A stretch of 48,597 bases of DNA from DATFRX01 sp035630615 (GCA_035630615.1 DASQKI010000068.1:1-48597), one strand, 5' to 3'; positions 8,310 through 17,279 are shown, counted from the stretch's first letter. Notes: generated by a model from the letters alone, not told the origin. Numbers and translations: made by a program.

Positions 8310-9887
8310 ATGACACCCACGACGCGAAGCTTCGGCAACCTGTCCCGCCGCGACGTCTTCCGACTCGGCGCCGCCGCGGCTTTCGGCGCCACCGGCCTCG
8401 GTGCCGCCGCCAGCTGCGGGGCCGTCCCGGCCAAGCCCGATCCCAATGCACCGCAGAAGCGTGGCGGCACCTTCAGCCACGGAGCGACGGGCGGCGGCCT
8501 CGAGGACACCATCGACCCGCACTTCCCGGTCACCAACCCCGACATCGCTCGGGTCAACAACCTCTACGAGCCGCTCCTGTTCTGGGACGAGAAGTACAGG
8601 ATCCAGCCGGCGCTGGCGACCGAGGTCACCCCTAACGCCGACGCGACCGAGTGGATCGTCAAGCTTCGGAAAGGCGTCATCTTCCATCACGGCAAGGAGA
8701 TGACGGCCGATGACGTGCTGTTCACCATGGCTCGGGTCACCGACCCGAAGAACACCGCGCCCGGCGGCACCGAGCTGGCCAAGATACTCGACCTGAAGAA
8801 CACGACGGCGCTCGATCCGTACACGATCAAGTTCCCACTCAAGTCGCCGTATGCCGTGCTCGACCAGCTGCTCGCCGAATACACCGTCGGCATCGTCCCG
8901 AGCGACTTCGACCTCAAGAGTCCGGTCGGCACCGGGGCATTCAAGTACGAGTCGTTCCTGCCCGGGCAGTACAGCAACTTCAGGCGGCACGACGACTACT
9001 GGGGCCAGCCAGCATGGGTCGACGAGCTGATCATCTACGACTTCGCCGACGACGCCGCCAAGGTCAACGCACTGCTCGCCGGGCAGGTGCAGAGCATCGA
9101 CAACCTGCCGACCTACCTCGTCGACTCGATCGCCGACCAGGGCTCGTCGCCGTTGATCTCCGACACCGGTGCGTGGGTGCCGTTCACGATGCGGGTCGAC
9201 ACCGGTGTCTACAAGGACGTGCGAGTACGCCAGGCGCTACGGCTCGTCGTCGACCGGCAGCAGATGATCGACCAGGCGCTCGGCGGGTACGGGTTCCTCG
9301 GCAACGACCTCTATTCGCCCTTCGACCCGGCGTACAACGACGAGCTGCCGCAGCGTACGCAAGACATCGACCAAGCGAAGTCGCTGTTGCAGCAGGCCGG
9401 GCAGTCCGAGCTCCAGATCGAGCTCGTGACGTCGAGCGCGGTCGGCGCCGGTGGCGTCGAGTCGGCCAACCTGTTCGTCGAGCAGGCCAAGCTCGCAGGC
9501 ATCGACTGCCGGCTCACCAAGGCCGACGCAGGGATCTTCTACGGCGAGCAATACCTCAAGTGGCCCTTCGCCCAGGACTTCTGGAACACCCGCAACTACA
9601 TCCCGCAGGTCGCCGCCTGCGCGCAAAAGGACTCGCCGTACAACGAGACCCACTTCGATAACCCCGAGTTCAACGAGCTGATGGACCGAGCCCGGCGCGA
9701 ATCCGACGAAGCCGAGCGCACCGCGCTGCTGCAATCGGCGCAGGAGATCGAGTACGAAACCGGCGGCTACATCATTTGGGGATTCAAACGCCAAGTCGAC
9801 GGCTACTCCAACCTGGTGCAGGGCTTCGTGCCGCATCGCTACCTGCCGTGCTCGTCGTTCAAGTTCCAACGAGTCTCGTTCGTCTGA
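8310..9887 (+). CDS. Substrate-binding lipoprotein of a peptide/solute ABC transporter
   Basis: A 525-residue family 5 extracellular solute-binding protein (DppA/OppA fold). The N terminus has a twin-arginine-type signal (SRRDVFRLGAAAAFGATG) and a lipobox-like AAASC, so it is probably exported folded and lipid-anchored to the outer face of the membrane. Family signature stretches are DPHFPVTNPD, NNLYEPLLFWD, PYTIKFPLKSPY and VRQALRLVVDRQQMI. It is the first gene of a five-gene transport block with 10-base or negative spacings. The ligand is unknown. The genes downstream suggest carnitine or an acyl/amide derivative of it. Confidence 0.9.
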   Translation: MTPTTRSFGNLSRRDVFRLGAAAAFGATGLGAAASCGAVPAKPDPNAPQKRGGTFSHGATGGGLEDTIDPHFPVTNPDIARVNNLYEPLLFWDEKYRIQPALATEVTPNADATEWIVKLRKGVIFHHGKEMTADDVLFTMARVTDPKNTAPGGTELAKILDLKNTTALDPYTIKFPLKSPYAVLDQLLAEYTVGIVPSDFDLKSPVGTGAFKYESFLPGQYSNFRRHDDYWGQPAWVDELIIYDFADDAAKVNALLAGQVQSIDNLPTYLVDSIADQGSSPLISDTGAWVPFTMRVDTGVYKDVRVRQALRLVVDRQQMIDQALGGYGFLGNDLYSPFDPAYNDELPQRTQDIDQAKSLLQQAGQSELQIELVTSSAVGAGGVESANLFVEQAKLAGIDCRLTKADAGIFYGEQYLKWPFAQDFWNTRNYIPQVAACAQKDSPYNETHFDNPEFNELMDRARRESDEAERTALLQSAQEIEYETGGYIIWGFKRQVDGYSNLVQGFVPHRYLPCSSFKFQRVSFV

Positions 9888-9897
9888 GGAGACCGTC

Positions 9898-10956
9898 ATG
9901 GCCCAGGTGCAGCGCCAAGATCCCCAGGCAGAGATGCCGGCGGGCGAGCCGGCAACCCCCGAGGCATCGCCCCGAACGCGCTCGACGACGACCGCGTGGC
10001 TGCTGTGGCTGGCCCGCCGAGTCGGCCTTGCAATCCTCACGCTGTGGCTCGTGTCAGTGTTGGTGTTCTTCGCAACCGCGGCTCTCGGCGACCCGATCCG
10101 GGCCATCCTCGGCAAGGACTACGAGTCCAGCCCGTCTCGGGTCGCAACCCTCGAGGACCAGCTCAACCTCGACCAGCCCCTGGTGCAGCGCTATCTCGAC
10201 TGGCTGGGCGGGCTCTTCACGGGCGACCTCGGCACGTCGCTGTCCAACCAACTGCCGGTCTCGGAGCTGATCGGCGACCGGGTCGTCAACACTGCCGTCC
10301 TGGTGCTGGTGTCCGCCCTCGTGATGATCCCGGTCGCCTTCGGGATCGCGATGATTTCCGCCCACTACCGCGGCAAGCGGCCCGACCATGTCATCCAGGT
10401 CATCCTGCTCGGTCTTGCCGGAGTCCCTGAGTTCGTCATCGGCATCCTGTTTGTCGCGCTGTTCTCCACGACGGTGTTCCACGTGCTACCGGCCGTCACC
10501 ATCAGCGCCGGCGGCGAAGGGCCGTGGCACAACCCCGGCTCGATGGTCCTGCCGGTGCTCACGCTCGTATTTGCGGTTACGCCATACGTCGCCCGGATCG
10601 TACGCGCCACCCTGTTGGAGGTCCTGGACAGCGACTACGTCGAACTGGCCCGGCTCAAGGGCATCCCCGAAGGGGTCGTGATGCGCAAGCACGCGCTGCT
10701 CAACGCGATCGTGCCGGGCATCCAGGTGGTGGCGCTGCAGCTGGCCTGGCTCGCCGGCGGGATCGTCATCGTGGAGTACCTGTTCTCCTACCCGGGCATC
10801 GGCTCCAGCCTTGTCGACAGTGTCCGCAACAACGACATCCCGATGGTTCAGGCGCTCAGCATGATCATCGCGGGCATCTACGTCGGGGTGAACCTGATCG
10901 CGGACGTCCTCTCGATCCTGTTCACACCCCGGGCGAGGACGGCGATCGCATCATGA
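9898..10956 (+). CDS. ABC transporter permease, DppB type
   Basis: 352 residues with six predicted membrane helices. It starts with a cytoplasmic tail of about 35 residues, then LWLVSVLVFFATAAL. The binding-protein-dependent permease loop (ARLKGIPEGVVMRKHALLNA, EAA-like) is near residue 245. It would form half of the membrane channel with the next gene. It starts 10 bases after the lipoprotein stop, with TGAGGAG as ribosome binding site, and its TGA overlaps the ATG of the next permease. Confidence 0.9.
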   Translation: MAQVQRQDPQAEMPAGEPATPEASPRTRSTTTAWLLWLARRVGLAILTLWLVSVLVFFATAALGDPIRAILGKDYESSPSRVATLEDQLNLDQPLVQRYLDWLGGLFTGDLGTSLSNQLPVSELIGDRVVNTAVLVLVSALVMIPVAFGIAMISAHYRGKRPDHVIQVILLGLAGVPEFVIGILFVALFSTTVFHVLPAVTISAGGEGPWHNPGSMVLPVLTLVFAVTPYVARIVRATLLEVLDSDYVELARLKGIPEGVVMRKHALLNAIVPGIQVVALQLAWLAGGIVIVEYLFSYPGIGSSLVDSVRNNDIPMVQALSMIIAGIYVGVNLIADVLSILFTPRARTAIAS

Positions 10957-11795
10957 GCACCACTACCGCAACCACCTCCGGCCTGCGCCGCATGCTTCAC
11001 CAGCGCCGCCTCGTCGCCGGCATGATCATCACGGCGTTCGTCGTCGTACTCGCGATCATCGGACCTTGGATCGCGCCCTACGGCGAGCACGAGATCGTGG
11101 GCAAGCCGTTCACCCACTCCGGGTCGTTCCTCGGCACCGACTACCTCGGACAGGACGTGCTGAGCCGGGTGCTCGCAGGCGGCCGTTCGATCCTGGTGAT
11201 CTCGGTCCTCGCGACCGCGCTCGGCATGGTCGGCGGCATCCTGATCGGACTCATCGCGGCGTACGTCGGCGGCTGGTTCGACGAGGTGCTGATGCGACTC
11301 AACGACGTCGCGCTCGCCTTCCCCCAGATCCTGCTGGCGCTGCTCGTGCTGTCGGCTGTCGAACAGCCGGAGTGGTGGATGATCGTGCTGCTCGTCGGCG
11401 CCTCGCATGCGCCCCGTGTCGCCCGGCTCGTCCGCGGCGTCGCCCTCGGCCTGGTGTCCCGAGACTTCGTGGCCTCAGCGGAGGCACTCGGCGAGAGCCG
11501 CATCAGGATCGTGCTCGCCGAGGTGCTGCCCAACATGAATGCGCCGCTGCTCGCCGAGGCCGGCCTGCGACTGACTTACTCCATCGGCCTAGTCGCCGCC
11601 CTCGGCTTCCTCGGGTTCTCGACCGACCCGGGTGGGGCCGACTGGGGCCAGATGATCAACGAGAACCGACTGGCCCTGCTCGTCGTGCCCTGGGGTGTGC
11701 TCGCGCCGGTAATCGTCATCGGCATCTTTACCATCGGGACCAATCTGATGGCCGACGGCATCACCCAGCTCGCCGAGAAGGGAGGAGAGTCATGA
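10953..11795 (+). CDS. ABC transporter permease, DppC type
   Basis: 280 residues. It opens with a short tail and a first helix (MIITAFVVVLAIIGPWIAPYG), followed by the DppC signature GTDYLGQDVLSRVLAGGR and an EAA-like loop near SAEALGESRIRIVLAEVLPN. It pairs with the DppB-type permease. ATG 10953 overlaps the previous TGA (ATGA) and its own TGA overlaps the ATPase ATG, so translation is likely coupled. Confidence 0.9.
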   Translation: MSTTTATTSGLRRMLHQRRLVAGMIITAFVVVLAIIGPWIAPYGEHEIVGKPFTHSGSFLGTDYLGQDVLSRVLAGGRSILVISVLATALGMVGGILIGLIAAYVGGWFDEVLMRLNDVALAFPQILLALLVLSAVEQPEWWMIVLLVGASHAPRVARLVRGVALGLVSRDFVASAEALGESRIRIVLAEVLPNMNAPLLAEAGLRLTYSIGLVAALGFLGFSTDPGGADWGQMINENRLALLVVPWGVLAPVIVIGIFTIGTNLMADGITQLAEKGGES

Positions 11796-13597
11796 CGTCG
11801 GCTGCACCGCACGAGGCCACCCCAACCACCGACCAGGCAGCCTGCACGGTCGAGGACCTCAGCGTCGGACTCACCGGACGCAACATCGACGTCGTCGACG
11901 ACATCGACCTGCTCCTCGGGCCGGGCGAGGTCGTCGGCCTGGTCGGCGAGTCCGGCTCGGGCAAGACCACCGTCGGCACCGCCCTGCTGGGATACGCCCG
12001 CGTCGGCGCCCTGATCGAACACGGGCGGGTGCTCCTGGGCGAACGCGATGTGCTCTCACTCGACTGGAAGGACGTCCGCCAGCTGCGTGGCCAGGAGATC
12101 GCGTACGTCCCGCAGGATCCCGCCTCGGCGTTGAACCCCAGCATCCGGATTGGTCCCCAGCTCGTCGAGTTGCTCGAACTGCGGGACATCGGGACCGCCG
12201 AGGAGCGTGACGATCGCGCTCGCGCCGGGCTGGCCGAGGTTGGCCTGCCCAATGACGACGAGTTCCTACGTCGCTATCCGCATCAGCTGTCCGGCGGCCA
12301 GGTGCAGCGGGTCGCACTCGCGATGGCGTTCCTGCCACGGCCCAAGGTGCTGGTGCTCGACGAGCCGACGACCGGCCTCGACGTCACGACGCAGGGGATG
12401 GTCCTCGAGACGATGAACCAGCTGTGCCGGTCGCATCAGGTCGCAGCGTTGTACGTCACGCACGACCTTGCCGTGATCGCCAATATCGCCGACCGAGTCG
12501 CGGTGATGTACGCCGGCCGCATCATCGAGCTCGGGCCGCGCGATCAGATCTTCGCGGCCCCGGCGCACCCGTACACGCGGGCGCTACTCGACGCGATCCC
12601 GCATCTCAAGCAGGCCAGGGCGTTGAGCGGTATCCCCGGTCGTACACCGGGGCCGGGGCGTCGACCGTCGGGCTGCCGCTTCCACGACCGCTGCTCGTAT
12701 GCGATCGACCGGTGCGCCGACGAGGAGCCGCCGCCGGTCGAGGTCGGGCCCGACCACACCGCCCGCTGCATCCGGCTCGACGAGATCGGCAGCTGGGACA
12801 TCGACCTCGGCACGGTGCCCGACTCCGATCCCGACAAGACGCGCGAGCCGATCCTGTCGGTACGCGACCTCGACGTGTACTACGGCCGCAAGCAGGTGGT
12901 CCACGGCGTCACCTTCGACCTCGGTCGCTCCGAATGCGTCGCACTGGTGGGTGAGTCGGGTAGCGGCAAGACGACGATTTCGCGGTGCGTCGGCGGTCTG
13001 CATCGGGACTGGACCGGCACGATCGACTTCGAAGAGCGAGAGCTGGCCAAGGGAGCCCGCAGCCGGACCAACGACGATAGGAAGCGGATCCAGTACATCT
13101 TCCAAAACCCGTACCTCTCGCTCAATCCCCGCATGACGATCGAGCAGATCATCAAACGGCCCATGAAGCTCTTCGGCATCGCCAAGGGCAAGGCCGCAAC
13201 CGACCGGGCCGTCGAGCTGCTCGAACAGGTCGCCCTCGGCCCGACCGTCCTCAAGCTCCAAACCAACCGACTGTCCGGTGGCGAGCGGCAGCGGGTCGCG
13301 ATCGCCCGAGCGCTGGCGGCCGAACCCGACATCCTGGTCTGCGACGAGATCACCTCGGCGCTCGACGTGTCGGTGCAGGGCTCGATCGTGCAGTTGCTGG
13401 AGGAGCTGCGGAAGTCGCGCGGCATCGGCATGCTCTTCGTCACGCACAATCTGGCCCTGGTGCGGTCGATCGCGGCTCGGGTCCAGATCCTCAACGCCGG
13501 TCGCCTTGTCGAGTCCGGCTCGGTCGTCGAGGTCATGGACAGTCCGCGCGAGGACTACACCCGAGAGCTGCTCGCCAACAGCCCGAGCATCGACTGA
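11792..13597 (+). CDS. Fused double ATPase of the ABC transporter (DppD-DppF)
   Basis: 601 residues containing two complete nucleotide-binding domains. The first has Walker A GESGSGKTT near residue 53, signature LSGGQ near 166 and Walker B LVLDEPTTGLD. Next comes the oligopeptide-type linker domain with cysteines (PSGCRFHDRCSYAIDRC, about 290-315). The second domain has Walker A GESGSGKTT near 387, LSGGE near 494 and LVCDEITSALD. In most bacteria these are two genes. A strong GGAGGAG precedes ATG 11792. The stop overlaps the next ATG as TGATG. Confidence 0.92.
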   Translation: MTSAAPHEATPTTDQAACTVEDLSVGLTGRNIDVVDDIDLLLGPGEVVGLVGESGSGKTTVGTALLGYARVGALIEHGRVLLGERDVLSLDWKDVRQLRGQEIAYVPQDPASALNPSIRIGPQLVELLELRDIGTAEERDDRARAGLAEVGLPNDDEFLRRYPHQLSGGQVQRVALAMAFLPRPKVLVLDEPTTGLDVTTQGMVLETMNQLCRSHQVAALYVTHDLAVIANIADRVAVMYAGRIIELGPRDQIFAAPAHPYTRALLDAIPHLKQARALSGIPGRTPGPGRRPSGCRFHDRCSYAIDRCADEEPPPVEVGPDHTARCIRLDEIGSWDIDLGTVPDSDPDKTREPILSVRDLDVYYGRKQVVHGVTFDLGRSECVALVGESGSGKTTISRCVGGLHRDWTGTIDFEERELAKGARSRTNDDRKRIQYIFQNPYLSLNPRMTIEQIIKRPMKLFGIAKGKAATDRAVELLEQVALGPTVLKLQTNRLSGGERQRVAIARALAAEPDILVCDEITSALDVSVQGSIVQLLEELRKSRGIGMLFVTHNLALVRSIAARVQILNAGRLVESGSVVEVMDSPREDYTRELLANSPSID

Positions 13598-14751
13598 TGG
13601 CCGAAGGCAGCACCCCCGGACTGTCCGGGCTCCGATTCGTCAACCCGCATCGGACCTCCGCGATGACGCACGCCGACGTACCCGCCGGCCGACCGATCCC
13701 GCTGCGCTCGGCACCCCGCGAGCTCGACGTGGTCATCGACGGCCAGGGTCGGGAGCGTCCGCTAGCGGAGTGGATCACCGACACGTACTCCACCTCACTC
13801 GTGGTCGTCGACCGCGGTGTCGTCGCGTACGAGTGGTACGCCGATGGCCTCGGCCGGTCGGACCTGTACCTCGGCGCCTCGATGACCAAGTCGGCGCTGG
13901 CCCATCTCGTCGGCCGGGCGGTGGCCGACGGCGCGATGGGCCTGGAGACGAAGGTCGTCGAACACGTGCCGGAGCTCACCGACGGCGGCTATGCCGACTG
14001 CGCCGTCGAACACCTGCTCACCATGACGACCGGCGTCGACTGGTTCGAGGACCATCGCCAGCAGGACAGTCTCGCAAGTCGACTGATTGCGTGCTTCGTC
14101 GACGGAGCCGGCGGGTCGCGCGACCTCCTGCGTTCGGTGCGGCCACGGCACCGGCCGGGTACCCGCTTCGAATACTGCACTGCCGACTCGCAGGTCCTCG
14201 ACTGGGTTCGCGAGCGAGCCACCGGCGTGCCGTACGCGGCAGCGATGGCCGACCTGTGGCGCGAGCTCGGTTGCGAGTCCGACGCCACCGTGGGGCTCGA
14301 CGCTCCCGACGGGGCCGCGCTCGCCGGCGGTGGGCTCGCCGCCACGGCATCCGACTGGGCCCGGATTGCGATGCTCCAGATCGACGGCACCGTCGACGGC
14401 GACGAGGTGCTCGACGGCGCCTGGGTCGACCGCGCGTCGACGCCGTCGCGGACGTTTCTCCGACCCGGTCGGCTGCCGAGCAGCATCACGACCCATGCCG
14501 GGTTCGGCTACCACTGGTGGCCGCTCGACGATGCCGGACGACGGGTCACCGCCGACGGGAGTCGCGGCCAGTTCGCGTACGCCGACCGCGACCTCGGCGT
14601 CGTCGTGGTCAAGACGTCGCAGTGGCCGTACGCGGACTTTCTCGTCGACAGGCAAAACCGAGACCTGAGCTACCTGGGCCTGCCGCTGATCGCCCAGGCA
14701 GCCGTAGCCTCGCGCCGAGGTGGGCGAGACGCGCAATCTCGGCGCAAATGA
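13597..14751 (+). CDS. Serine hydrolase, class C beta-lactamase/NylB-like
   Basis: 384 residues with the serine hydrolase fold of class C beta-lactamases, esterases and 6-aminohexanoate-dimer hydrolase (NylB). Visible are SMTK with nucleophile S95 and K98, tyrosine Y193 in EYCTADSQ (NylB-like ADSQVL context), and HAGFGYHWW in place of KTG. No signal peptide, so it acts inside the cell. Embedded between the transporter and the carnitine-type genes, it could release the free substrate from an imported ester or amide; this is inference. The last dozen residues (about 371-384, SRRGGRDAQSRRK) are encoded by a copy of the 32-bp intergenic repeat, which also supplies the stop codon. Confidence 0.8.
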   Translation: MAEGSTPGLSGLRFVNPHRTSAMTHADVPAGRPIPLRSAPRELDVVIDGQGRERPLAEWITDTYSTSLVVVDRGVVAYEWYADGLGRSDLYLGASMTKSALAHLVGRAVADGAMGLETKVVEHVPELTDGGYADCAVEHLLTMTTGVDWFEDHRQQDSLASRLIACFVDGAGGSRDLLRSVRPRHRPGTRFEYCTADSQVLDWVRERATGVPYAAAMADLWRELGCESDATVGLDAPDGAALAGGGLAATASDWARIAMLQIDGTVDGDEVLDGAWVDRASTPSRTFLRPGRLPSSITTHAGFGYHWWPLDDAGRRVTADGSRGQFAYADRDLGVVVVKTSQWPYADFLVDRQNRDLSYLGLPLIAQAAVASRRGGRDAQSRRK

Positions 14752-14756
14752 TGGGA
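14716..14756. repeat. 32-bp repeat unit inside the 3' end of the serine hydrolase gene
   Basis: A half unit in reverse orientation (CGCGCCGAGG) and then a unit GAGACGCGCAATCTCGGCGC followed by AAATGATGGG match the dispersed repeat family. It overlaps the last codons and TGA of the hydrolase and provides the GGGAGG that precedes the next ATG. Confidence 0.7.
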
Positions 14757-14764
14757 GGCATGAC

Positions 14765-15652
14765 ATGAACCGCAACGTGATCATCACCTGTGCCCTCACG
14801 GGGGCCGGTGACACCGTCGACAGGTCCGAACACGTGCCGGTGACACCGGAGCAGATCGCCGATGCCGGCATCGCCGCAGCCCGCGCCGGCGCCGCGATCG
14901 TGCACGTCCACGTACGGGATCCGCAGACCGGCAAGGGGTCGCGTGAGGTCGCCCTCTATCGCGAGGCCGTCGAACGCATCCGCGCCAGTGACGTCGACGT
15001 CGTGATCAACACGACCGCCGGGATGGGCGGCGACCTGATGCTCGACCCGCACAACCCGACCGAGTTCGTCGAGGGCACCGACCTGGTCGGCGGCGTCGAG
15101 CGGCTGGCGCACGTCGAGGAGCTGCTGCCCGACATCTGCACGCTCGACTGCGGCAGCCTCAACTTCGGTGAGGGCAGCCTGGTCTATGTCAGCACCCCCG
15201 ACATGCTGCGTGAGGGCGCCAAGCGCATCCAGGAGCTCGGCGTACGCGTCGAGATGGAGATCTTCGACACCGGCAACCTGTGGTTCGGTCGGCGACTGGT
15301 CGAGGAGGACCTGATCGACGATCCGCCGATGTTCCAGCTCTGCATGGACATCCCGTACGGCGCTCCGGCCGATCCGTCGCTGCTCGCAGCCATGGTCAAC
15401 CAGCTTCCGGAGGGCACCGTCTGGACGTCGTTCGCGCTCGGCCGGATGCAGCTGCCGTGGGTCGCCCAGTCGGTCCTGCTCGGCGGCCACGTCCGGGTCG
15501 GACTCGAGGACAACCTCTACCTCGCCAAGGGCGTCAAGGCGACCAACGCCCAACTGGTCGAGCGGGCTCGCACCATCATCGAGGCGATGGGATCGCGAGT
15601 CGCGACGCCGGACGATGCCCGGGAGATTCTCAAGCTGCGGGCGAGGTCCTGA
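14765..15652 (+). CDS. Beta-keto acid cleavage enzyme (BKACE, DUF849), probably dehydrocarnitine-specific
   Basis: 295 residues of the DUF849/BKACE family, zinc enzymes that exchange acetoacetate out of a 3-keto acid with acetyl-CoA. Hallmarks: IITCALTGAG at the N terminus, the metal-binding H47 and H49 in IVHVHVRDP, TTAGMGGD, and the C-terminal GGHVRVGLEDNLY. In Pseudomonas the carnitine-pathway member turns 3-dehydrocarnitine plus acetyl-CoA into betainyl-CoA and acetoacetate. Here it is followed with no gap by a carnitine-dehydrogenase-like gene, which supports that substrate. ATG 14765 is preceded by GGGAGG at 8 bases. Another 3-keto acid cannot be excluded. Confidence 0.85.
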   Translation: MNRNVIITCALTGAGDTVDRSEHVPVTPEQIADAGIAAARAGAAIVHVHVRDPQTGKGSREVALYREAVERIRASDVDVVINTTAGMGGDLMLDPHNPTEFVEGTDLVGGVERLAHVEELLPDICTLDCGSLNFGEGSLVYVSTPDMLREGAKRIQELGVRVEMEIFDTGNLWFGRRLVEEDLIDDPPMFQLCMDIPYGAPADPSLLAAMVNQLPEGTVWTSFALGRMQLPWVAQSVLLGGHVRVGLEDNLYLAKGVKATNAQLVERARTIIEAMGSRVATPDDAREILKLRARS

Positions 15653-16597
15653 ATGGCGAGTCGAGTAGCGCCGGACGAGGTTCGTACGATCGCCTGTGCC
15701 GGCGTCGGCGTGATCGGCGGCGGCTGGGTGGCGTACTTCCTCGCCCATGGCTACCGCGTGGTCGCCTGGGATCCGGCGCCCGATGCCGACGAACGGCTCC
15801 GGCACTTGGTCGACAACGCCTGGCCGGCGCTGACCGAGATCGGACTGGCCGACGGCGCCAGTCGCGACAATCTCACGATTGAGTCCGATCTCGTGACGGC
15901 GGTCGCCGACGCCGACTTCATCCAGGAAAGCGCGCCGGAGTCGCTCGACCTCAAGATCAAGCTGCTCGCCGACATCGACGACGCCGCGCCGCCGCAGGTC
16001 GTGGTGTCGTCGTCGACGTCGGGCTACGGCATGAGCGAGATGCAGGTCAGCTGCGTACGGCCGGAGCGCACAATCGTCGGGCATCCGTTCAACCCGCCGT
16101 ACCTGATCCCGCTCGTCGAGGTGGTCGGCGGCGACCGTACCGCGCCGGACGTCGTCGAGTGGACGTCGGACTTCTTCCGGCACGCCGGCAAGTCGGTGAT
16201 CACGATGGACCACGAGGTGCCGGGGTTCATCGCCAACCGGTTGCAGGAGGCGATGTGGCGCGAGGCACTGCACATGGTCGCCGCCGGCGAGGCGACCGTG
16301 GAGCAGATCGATGTCGCGATCACCGACGGGCCGGGGTTGCGCTGGCCGATCCACGGACCGTGCCTGACGTTTCATCTCGCCGGCGGGCAGGGCGGCATCG
16401 GGCACATGCTCGACCACTTCGGCCCGTCACTGGAGTCGCCGTGGACCCGGCTGGTGTCGACCGAGCTGACGCCACAGCTGCGCGACGCGATGGTCGCGGG
16501 CTGCGACCGCGAGGCCGACGGGCGCACGATCGACGAGCTGGTCGCCGAACGCGACCGCGGCGTGATCGCGGTGCTACGGGCCCTGGGCCGGCTCTGA
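15653..16597 (+). CDS. lcdH: L-carnitine 3-dehydrogenase (3-hydroxyacyl-CoA dehydrogenase superfamily)
   Basis: 314 residues. An N-terminal Rossmann domain (GVGVIGGGWVAYFLAHGY, VVAWDPAP, ADFIQESAPE, VGHPFNPPYLIPLVEVVGG) is followed by a C-terminal helical domain (EVPGFIANRLQEAMWREALH, GLRWPIHGPCLTFHLAGG). WDPAP, NAWPAL, GHPFNP and the GLRW...LTFHLAGG stretch are those I know from L-carnitine dehydrogenases rather than from 3-hydroxybutyryl-CoA dehydrogenases. It would oxidise L-carnitine to 3-dehydrocarnitine with NAD+, the step before the BKACE encoded just upstream. ATG directly follows the BKACE stop. In some proteobacteria this enzyme is fused to the thioesterase; here they are separate genes. 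Confidence 0.85.
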   Translation: MASRVAPDEVRTIACAGVGVIGGGWVAYFLAHGYRVVAWDPAPDADERLRHLVDNAWPALTEIGLADGASRDNLTIESDLVTAVADADFIQESAPESLDLKIKLLADIDDAAPPQVVVSSSTSGYGMSEMQVSCVRPERTIVGHPFNPPYLIPLVEVVGGDRTAPDVVEWTSDFFRHAGKSVITMDHEVPGFIANRLQEAMWREALHMVAAGEATVEQIDVAITDGPGLRWPIHGPCLTFHLAGGQGGIGHMLDHFGPSLESPWTRLVSTELTPQLRDAMVAGCDREADGRTIDELVAERDRGVIAVLRALGRL

Positions 16598-16615
16598 TGG
16601 CCGCCCACCCCCATT

Positions 16616-16750
16616 CGCGCCGAAATTGCGCGTCCTTCCCACTTTCTCGCGCCGAGATTGCGCGTCCTGCCCGCCTCCTCGCGTCGAGATTGCGCGTCTT
16701 TACGGCACCGGCGGACAAGACGCGCAAGGTCGGCGCAACTGGGTGGGGCC
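16616..16750. repeat. 32-bp repeat cluster forming a hairpin between dehydrogenase and thioesterase
   Basis: Three units in reverse orientation (CGCGCCGAAATTGCGCGTCC and variants, from 16616, 16651 and about 16680) are followed by one forward unit (AAGACGCGCAAGGTCGGCGC, 16719-16738). The third reverse unit and the forward unit can pair over about 20 bases with two mismatches around a 15-base loop. The cluster lies inside an otherwise tight operon, so it may lower or tune expression of the thioesterase. Confidence 0.8.
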
Positions 16751-16751
16751 G

Positions 16752-17195
16752 ATGACGACGGTGTGGCGGGAGCCGGTCCGCGACGAGTGGATCGATTACA
16801 ACGGCCACCTGTCCGAGGCGTACTACGTCCTCGTCTTCGGCCATGCGACCGACGTCATCATGGACGCGGTCGGGCTCGGGTCGGACTATCGCGAATCGGC
16901 GCAGGCGTCGCTGTTCACGGTCGAGGCGCACATCCGCTATCGGGCCGAGGTCGGTCCGGGCGGCGAGCTGGAGGTTCGATCGGCGGTGATCGGCGCGACC
17001 GACAAGCTGCTGTGGATCTGGCACGAGATGTGGGCCGACGACCGTCCGCGGGCGACCGAGGAGATCCTCGGCGTGCACGTCGACATGACATCGGGTCGAT
17101 CGGCGCGGTTTCCGACGGATGTTGCGTCTCGGATCGCCTCGGCGCTGGAGCCGCCGGGCGACGACGCGGGCCGCCGCATCTGGCTGCCGGGCTAG
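16752..17195 (+). CDS. Hotdog-fold thioesterase, probable betainyl-CoA thioesterase
   Basis: 147 residues of the 4-hydroxybenzoyl-CoA thioesterase type. The catalytic segment is WIDYNGHLSEAYYV with D15, N17 and H19, followed by SLFTVEAHIRYRAEV. Third gene of the carnitine-type set, it would free glycine betaine from betainyl-CoA. ATG 16752 is chosen because the in-frame codons before it are repeat sequence. The 154-base gap to the dehydrogenase is filled with the 32-bp repeats. Confidence 0.78.
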   Translation: MTTVWREPVRDEWIDYNGHLSEAYYVLVFGHATDVIMDAVGLGSDYRESAQASLFTVEAHIRYRAEVGPGGELEVRSAVIGATDKLLWIWHEMWADDRPRATEEILGVHVDMTSGRSARFPTDVASRIASALEPPGDDAGRRIWLPG

Positions 17196-17206
17196 CGCGG
17201 CTCACG

Positions 17207-17254
17207 AGAGATTTGGATCTCGGGTCGCCATGGCAGCCACAGATCCAAATCTCT
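17207..17254. terminator. Long intergenic palindrome (possible terminator)
   Basis: Perfect 14-base arms AGAGATTTGGATCT (17207-17220) and AGATCCAAATCTCT (17241-17254) around a 20-base loop, 11 bases after the thioesterase stop and 25 before the methyltransferase start. There is no T tract, as is common for actinobacterial terminators. An operator role is the alternative. Confidence 0.5.
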
Positions 17255-17279
17255 TGTCCGGCCGTGGCAGTCTGGCGCC

